NCBI GenBank assembly: GCA_001799635.1
Contig: MGTV01000021.1
Coordinates: 33,694-97,693 of the forward strand
Origin: Elusimicrobia bacterium GWA2_62_23
Lineage (GTDB): Bacteria > Elusimicrobiota > Elusimicrobia > Elusimicrobiales > UBA9959
Length of the DNA: 64,000 nt
Direction of reading: 5' to 3'
The notes below the pieces were generated by a model. It was not told the DNA's origin, did not search any database, and saw nothing but the letters and a program-made list of their open reading frames with translations. Positions 61,707-64,000 of the stretch are shown one piece after another (the stretch's first letter is position 1; each line of letters opens with the position of its first letter). The translations under genes and the position numbers were made by a program.

Positions 61707-62806
61707 AACGCACGCTGAAGGCTTTTATCCGGAAAGAATTCGCCCAGGCCCTGCGGGACCCTCGCATGAAGCTCATCCTTTTCGTCATGCCGATGATCCA
61801 GATGGCCGTCTTCGGCCTGGCGCTCTCCAGCGAGATAAAGAACATCAAGCTGGCCGCGGTATATTCTCCCGGGGATGCCGCCGCCGCCGCTCTGACACGC
61901 CGGTTCACCTCCTCCGGGTGGTTCGTCCCGGCCGCCGCGGTGGCAGTGCCGGACCCCGCCGGGCTCATAGTTTCCGGCAAGGCCGACGCCGTGCTGGTCT
62001 TCCCCGCCGAAGGGCTGGCCCGGGCCGCCGCCAGGGGCCGCGGCGGGGTGCAGCTGCTGGTGGACGCCACCAGCGTGACGAGGGCCCGCAGCGTGGAGGC
62101 CTACGCCCGGAGCATCTTCGCCTCGCACGCGGCGTCCGACGCCGGCCTGGAGCCGGCCTCGCCGCCCTTCGGCTTCGACGTACGCATCATCTACAACCCG
62201 GAAATGGAATCCCCGGTCTTCATGGTGCCGGGCGTCATGGGCATGATAGTCTGCCTGGTGACGATCATACTGACCAGCATGTCCCTTACCAGGGAGAGGG
62301 AAATAGGCACCTTCGAGACCATAGTCTCCGCGCCGCTGGGAAACCACGAGATCCTGCTGGGCAAGACCATCCCCTACGTGGTGCTTGGGCTGGCCAACGC
62401 GGCGCTGGTCATCACTGCCGGGTTCCTGCTGTTCGGCGTGCCGGTGAAAGGCCAACTCTGGCAGCTTTTCTTCGCGGCGCTGGCTTTCGTCGTTACCACG
62501 GTGGGCATCGGCACCATGATCTCCACCATCTCCAGGAACCAGCAGCAGGCCATGATGGGCGGCTTCATCTTCCTGTTCCCCGCGGTGCTGATGAGCGGCA
62601 TCATGTACCCGGTGGAGAACATGCCGGTCCTGCTCAAGCCGGCGGTGTATTTGAACCCGCTGTACTACTTCACTTCGCTGCTGCGCAATATAATGCTGAA
62701 GGGCGGGGACCACTCGGCTTTCCTGTCGAACATGTCCGCGCTGGTCCTGATGGCCGCGGTCAGCGGCGCCGCGGCGTATAAACGTTTCAGACAGACGCTG
62801 AATTAA
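61703..62806 (+). CDS. ABC-2-type permease (second)
   Basis: A 367-residue protein related to the preceding permease: KEFAQALRDPRMKLILFV start, periplasmic loop, then VPGVMGMIVCLVTIILTS, REREIGTFETIVSAPL and SGIMYPVENMPVLLKP. Together they form the inner-membrane pore of the exporter. Confidence 0.9.
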   Translation: MKRTLKAFIRKEFAQALRDPRMKLILFVMPMIQMAVFGLALSSEIKNIKLAAVYSPGDAAAAALTRRFTSSGWFVPAAAVAVPDPAGLIVSGKADAVLVFPAEGLARAAARGRGGVQLLVDATSVTRARSVEAYARSIFASHAASDAGLEPASPPFGFDVRIIYNPEMESPVFMVPGVMGMIVCLVTIILTSMSLTREREIGTFETIVSAPLGNHEILLGKTIPYVVLGLANAALVITAGFLLFGVPVKGQLWQLFFAALAFVVTTVGIGTMISTISRNQQQAMMGGFIFLFPAVLMSGIMYPVENMPVLLKPAVYLNPLYYFTSLLRNIMLKGGDHSAFLSNMSALVLMAAVSGAAAYKRFRQTLN

Positions 62807-62815
62807 GGAGAACTT

Positions 62816-63154
62816 ATGGCTAAAATAGAAAAGAAAGAAGACCTGCGCGGCCGGGCCCTGAAGGCCAAGGACCTGGTGGGTTACGACGCGGGCGCGGTGG
62901 TGAGCCGCACCATCATCCAGAAGCCGGTGGGCACCGTCACCATCTTCTCGTTCGACAAGGGCCAGGGCTTGAGCGAGCATACCGCGCCTTTCGACGCCAT
63001 GGTGGAGATACTCGACGGCGAGGCGGAGATACACATAGATCGCAAGCCGGTGAAGGTCAAGGCCGGCGAGTTCATCATCATGCCCGCCAACCGCCCGCAC
63101 GCGCTGAAGGCCGTCAAAAAGTTCAAGATGGCCCTGATCATGATAAAGGCCTGA
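62816..63154 (+). CDS. Cupin-domain protein
   Basis: A 112-residue single cupin barrel with GLSEHTAPFDAMVEILDG (motif 1 with a single His) and GEFIIMPANRPHALKA (motif 2). It follows the exporter genes by 9 bases with its own AGGAGA site. It may bind a metal or a small ligand; the link to the pump's substrate is inference. The following 117 bases hold no recognised feature. Confidence 0.85.
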   Translation: MAKIEKKEDLRGRALKAKDLVGYDAGAVVSRTIIQKPVGTVTIFSFDKGQGLSEHTAPFDAMVEILDGEAEIHIDRKPVKVKAGEFIIMPANRPHALKAVKKFKMALIMIKA

Positions 63155-63271
63155 ACTTCGGGTCCTGATGGCGAAAAACTGACGCCGAAGGCGGGGCCTG
63201 TCCGTCGCCCCCGTGCGGCCATGTTGCCGGCCGTGTCTGAAAAAGAACGCCGGGAGGGTTAAAGGAACATT

Positions 63272-63979
63272 ATGTCATTGGTAAAACTCGAGAATGCACG
63301 TAAGGATTATATCACCGGCGAAGTCGCCACGACGGCCCTGAAAGGGATAGATCTTTCCATCGAAGCGGGAAGATTTATTTCCTTCGTCGGGCCCTCCGGC
63401 AGCGGCAAGACCACCCTGCTTAACCTGATAGGCTGCCTGGACAGGCCCACTTCGGGCAAGGTGTTCGTGGCGGACGCCGAGGTGAGCGCCATGGACAGGA
63501 AAACCTCCGCCAGATTCCGCGGCGAGAATATCGGTTTCATCTTCCAGAACTTCAACCTTATCCCCGTGCTCACCGTGTACGAGAACGTGGAGTATCCGCT
63601 CATCATGGTGCAGAACGTGCCGCCGGAGGAGCGCCGCCGCCGCGTTACCGAGATGCTCGACAAGGTGGGCATGGCCGACCAGGCGCATAAATACCCGGCG
63701 CAGCTCTCCGGCGGGCAGAAGCAGCGCGTGGCCGTGGCGCGCGCGCTGGCGCCCCGGCCCAGGCTGGTGCTAGCCGACGAACCAACCGCCAACCTGGACC
63801 ATGCCACCGCCTACAAGGTGATTGGCCTGATGCACGCGATGAAAAAGGAATTCGACACCACTTTCATCTTCGCCACCCATGACCAGAAAATAGTGGGCGA
63901 GGCGGAGCTGATCTACACCATAGAGGACGGCCTGATAACCGAAACACGCGAGAACGCGGCGGCCGGGGGTGTGAAATGA
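63272..63979 (+). CDS. MacB/LolD-type ABC transporter ATPase
   Basis: A 235-residue ATPase with Walker A GPSGSGKTTLLNLIGCLDRP, the Q-loop FIFQNFNLIPVLTVYENVEYP, signature LSGGQKQRVAVARAL, Walker B LVLADEPTANLD and H-loop FATHDQ, the standard MacB/LolD wording. It drives FtsX-type permeases in export or lipoprotein transport. It overlaps the next gene by 4 bases. Confidence 0.92.
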   Translation: MSLVKLENARKDYITGEVATTALKGIDLSIEAGRFISFVGPSGSGKTTLLNLIGCLDRPTSGKVFVADAEVSAMDRKTSARFRGENIGFIFQNFNLIPVLTVYENVEYPLIMVQNVPPEERRRRVTEMLDKVGMADQAHKYPAQLSGGQKQRVAVARALAPRPRLVLADEPTANLDHATAYKVIGLMHAMKKEFDTTFIFATHDQKIVGEAELIYTIEDGLITETRENAAAGGVK

Positions 63980-64000
63980 AGAACATAATTAAAATAGCCT
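63976..64000 (+). CDS. Start of the next gene, presumably the partner permease (cut by window edge)
   Basis: Only eight codons (MKNIIKIA) are visible. The ATGA overlap with the ATPase and the usual MacB/LolD gene order suggest an FtsX-like permease. Confidence 0.5.

Overview
The window is a gene-dense stretch of high-GC chromosome from a Gram-negative-type (two-membrane) bacterium. Outer-membrane biology is clear: two AsmA-like proteins, a PorV-like outer-membrane protein, a TolC-type channel with an HlyD adaptor and ABC pump, and several secreted cell-wall amidases and peptidases. The phylum cannot be fixed from the sequence alone. The mix of two-subunit glycine decarboxylase, archaeal-like short PurA, GapN-like dehydrogenase and many signalling proteins would fit an Elusimicrobiota-like or other metagenome-derived lineage, but that is inference. 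No rRNA operon, CRISPR array, complete transposase or integrase was found.

Layout. 1-1204: 3' end of purA, tRNA-Phe with a good promoter, and a single-domain response regulator. 1268-7189 (minus): an rRNA methyltransferase, a SAM-hydrolase-family protein, pyrE, a long AsmA-like protein, a membrane zinc peptidase and a small secreted-type protein. 7193-13166 (minus): a glycine-cleavage operon (gcvT-gcvH-gcvPA-gcvPB) followed by a lipoate ligase, a stand-alone RAM domain and a response regulator. 13254-19394 (minus): exonuclease III, dihydrolipoyl dehydrogenase (the L-protein), a second AsmA-like protein, a degenerate-receiver/propeller protein and a PorV-LysM fusion. 19469-32097: amidases, GAF-PAS and histidine-kinase signalling proteins, nth, a GapN-like dehydrogenase, a double cysteine peptidase, PAP2 and chalcone-isomerase-like proteins.

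32137-33640 is the accessory spot. tRNA-Pro and tRNA-Gln are followed by a 1.3-kb AT-richer island flanked by a perfect 22-bp direct repeat of the tRNA-Gln 3' end. The island carries one secreted protein of unknown function and, at its right end, an elaborate nested palindrome. Next to it lie a small membrane protein resembling Pycsar effectors (DUF5706/PycTM type) and an MscS channel with a cyclic-nucleotide-binding domain.

35752-55955 is mostly housekeeping: hrpB, an EEP-family phosphatase, a histidine kinase, ahcY, an acid phosphatase, a SUI1 protein, an ABC-F factor, typA, a CYTH protein, a MATE pump, a second rRNA methyltransferase, an Fcy1-like cytosine deaminase and an RRM protein. It also holds a Tim44-like protein interrupted by a Hint (intein-like) domain between two glycine tracts. 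56096-64000 is a TetR-controlled export operon (TolC, HlyD, two ATPases, two ABC-2 permeases, cupin) with a near-consensus promoter overlapped by a perfect 34-bp palindromic operator. A MacB/LolD-type ATPase and the first codons of its partner permease follow.

Several intergenic spaces hold long nested inverted repeats (8614-8752, 33456-33609, 47722-47845) and REP-like hairpins (56012-56081, 58853-58910). These are the main structures that genes do not explain.
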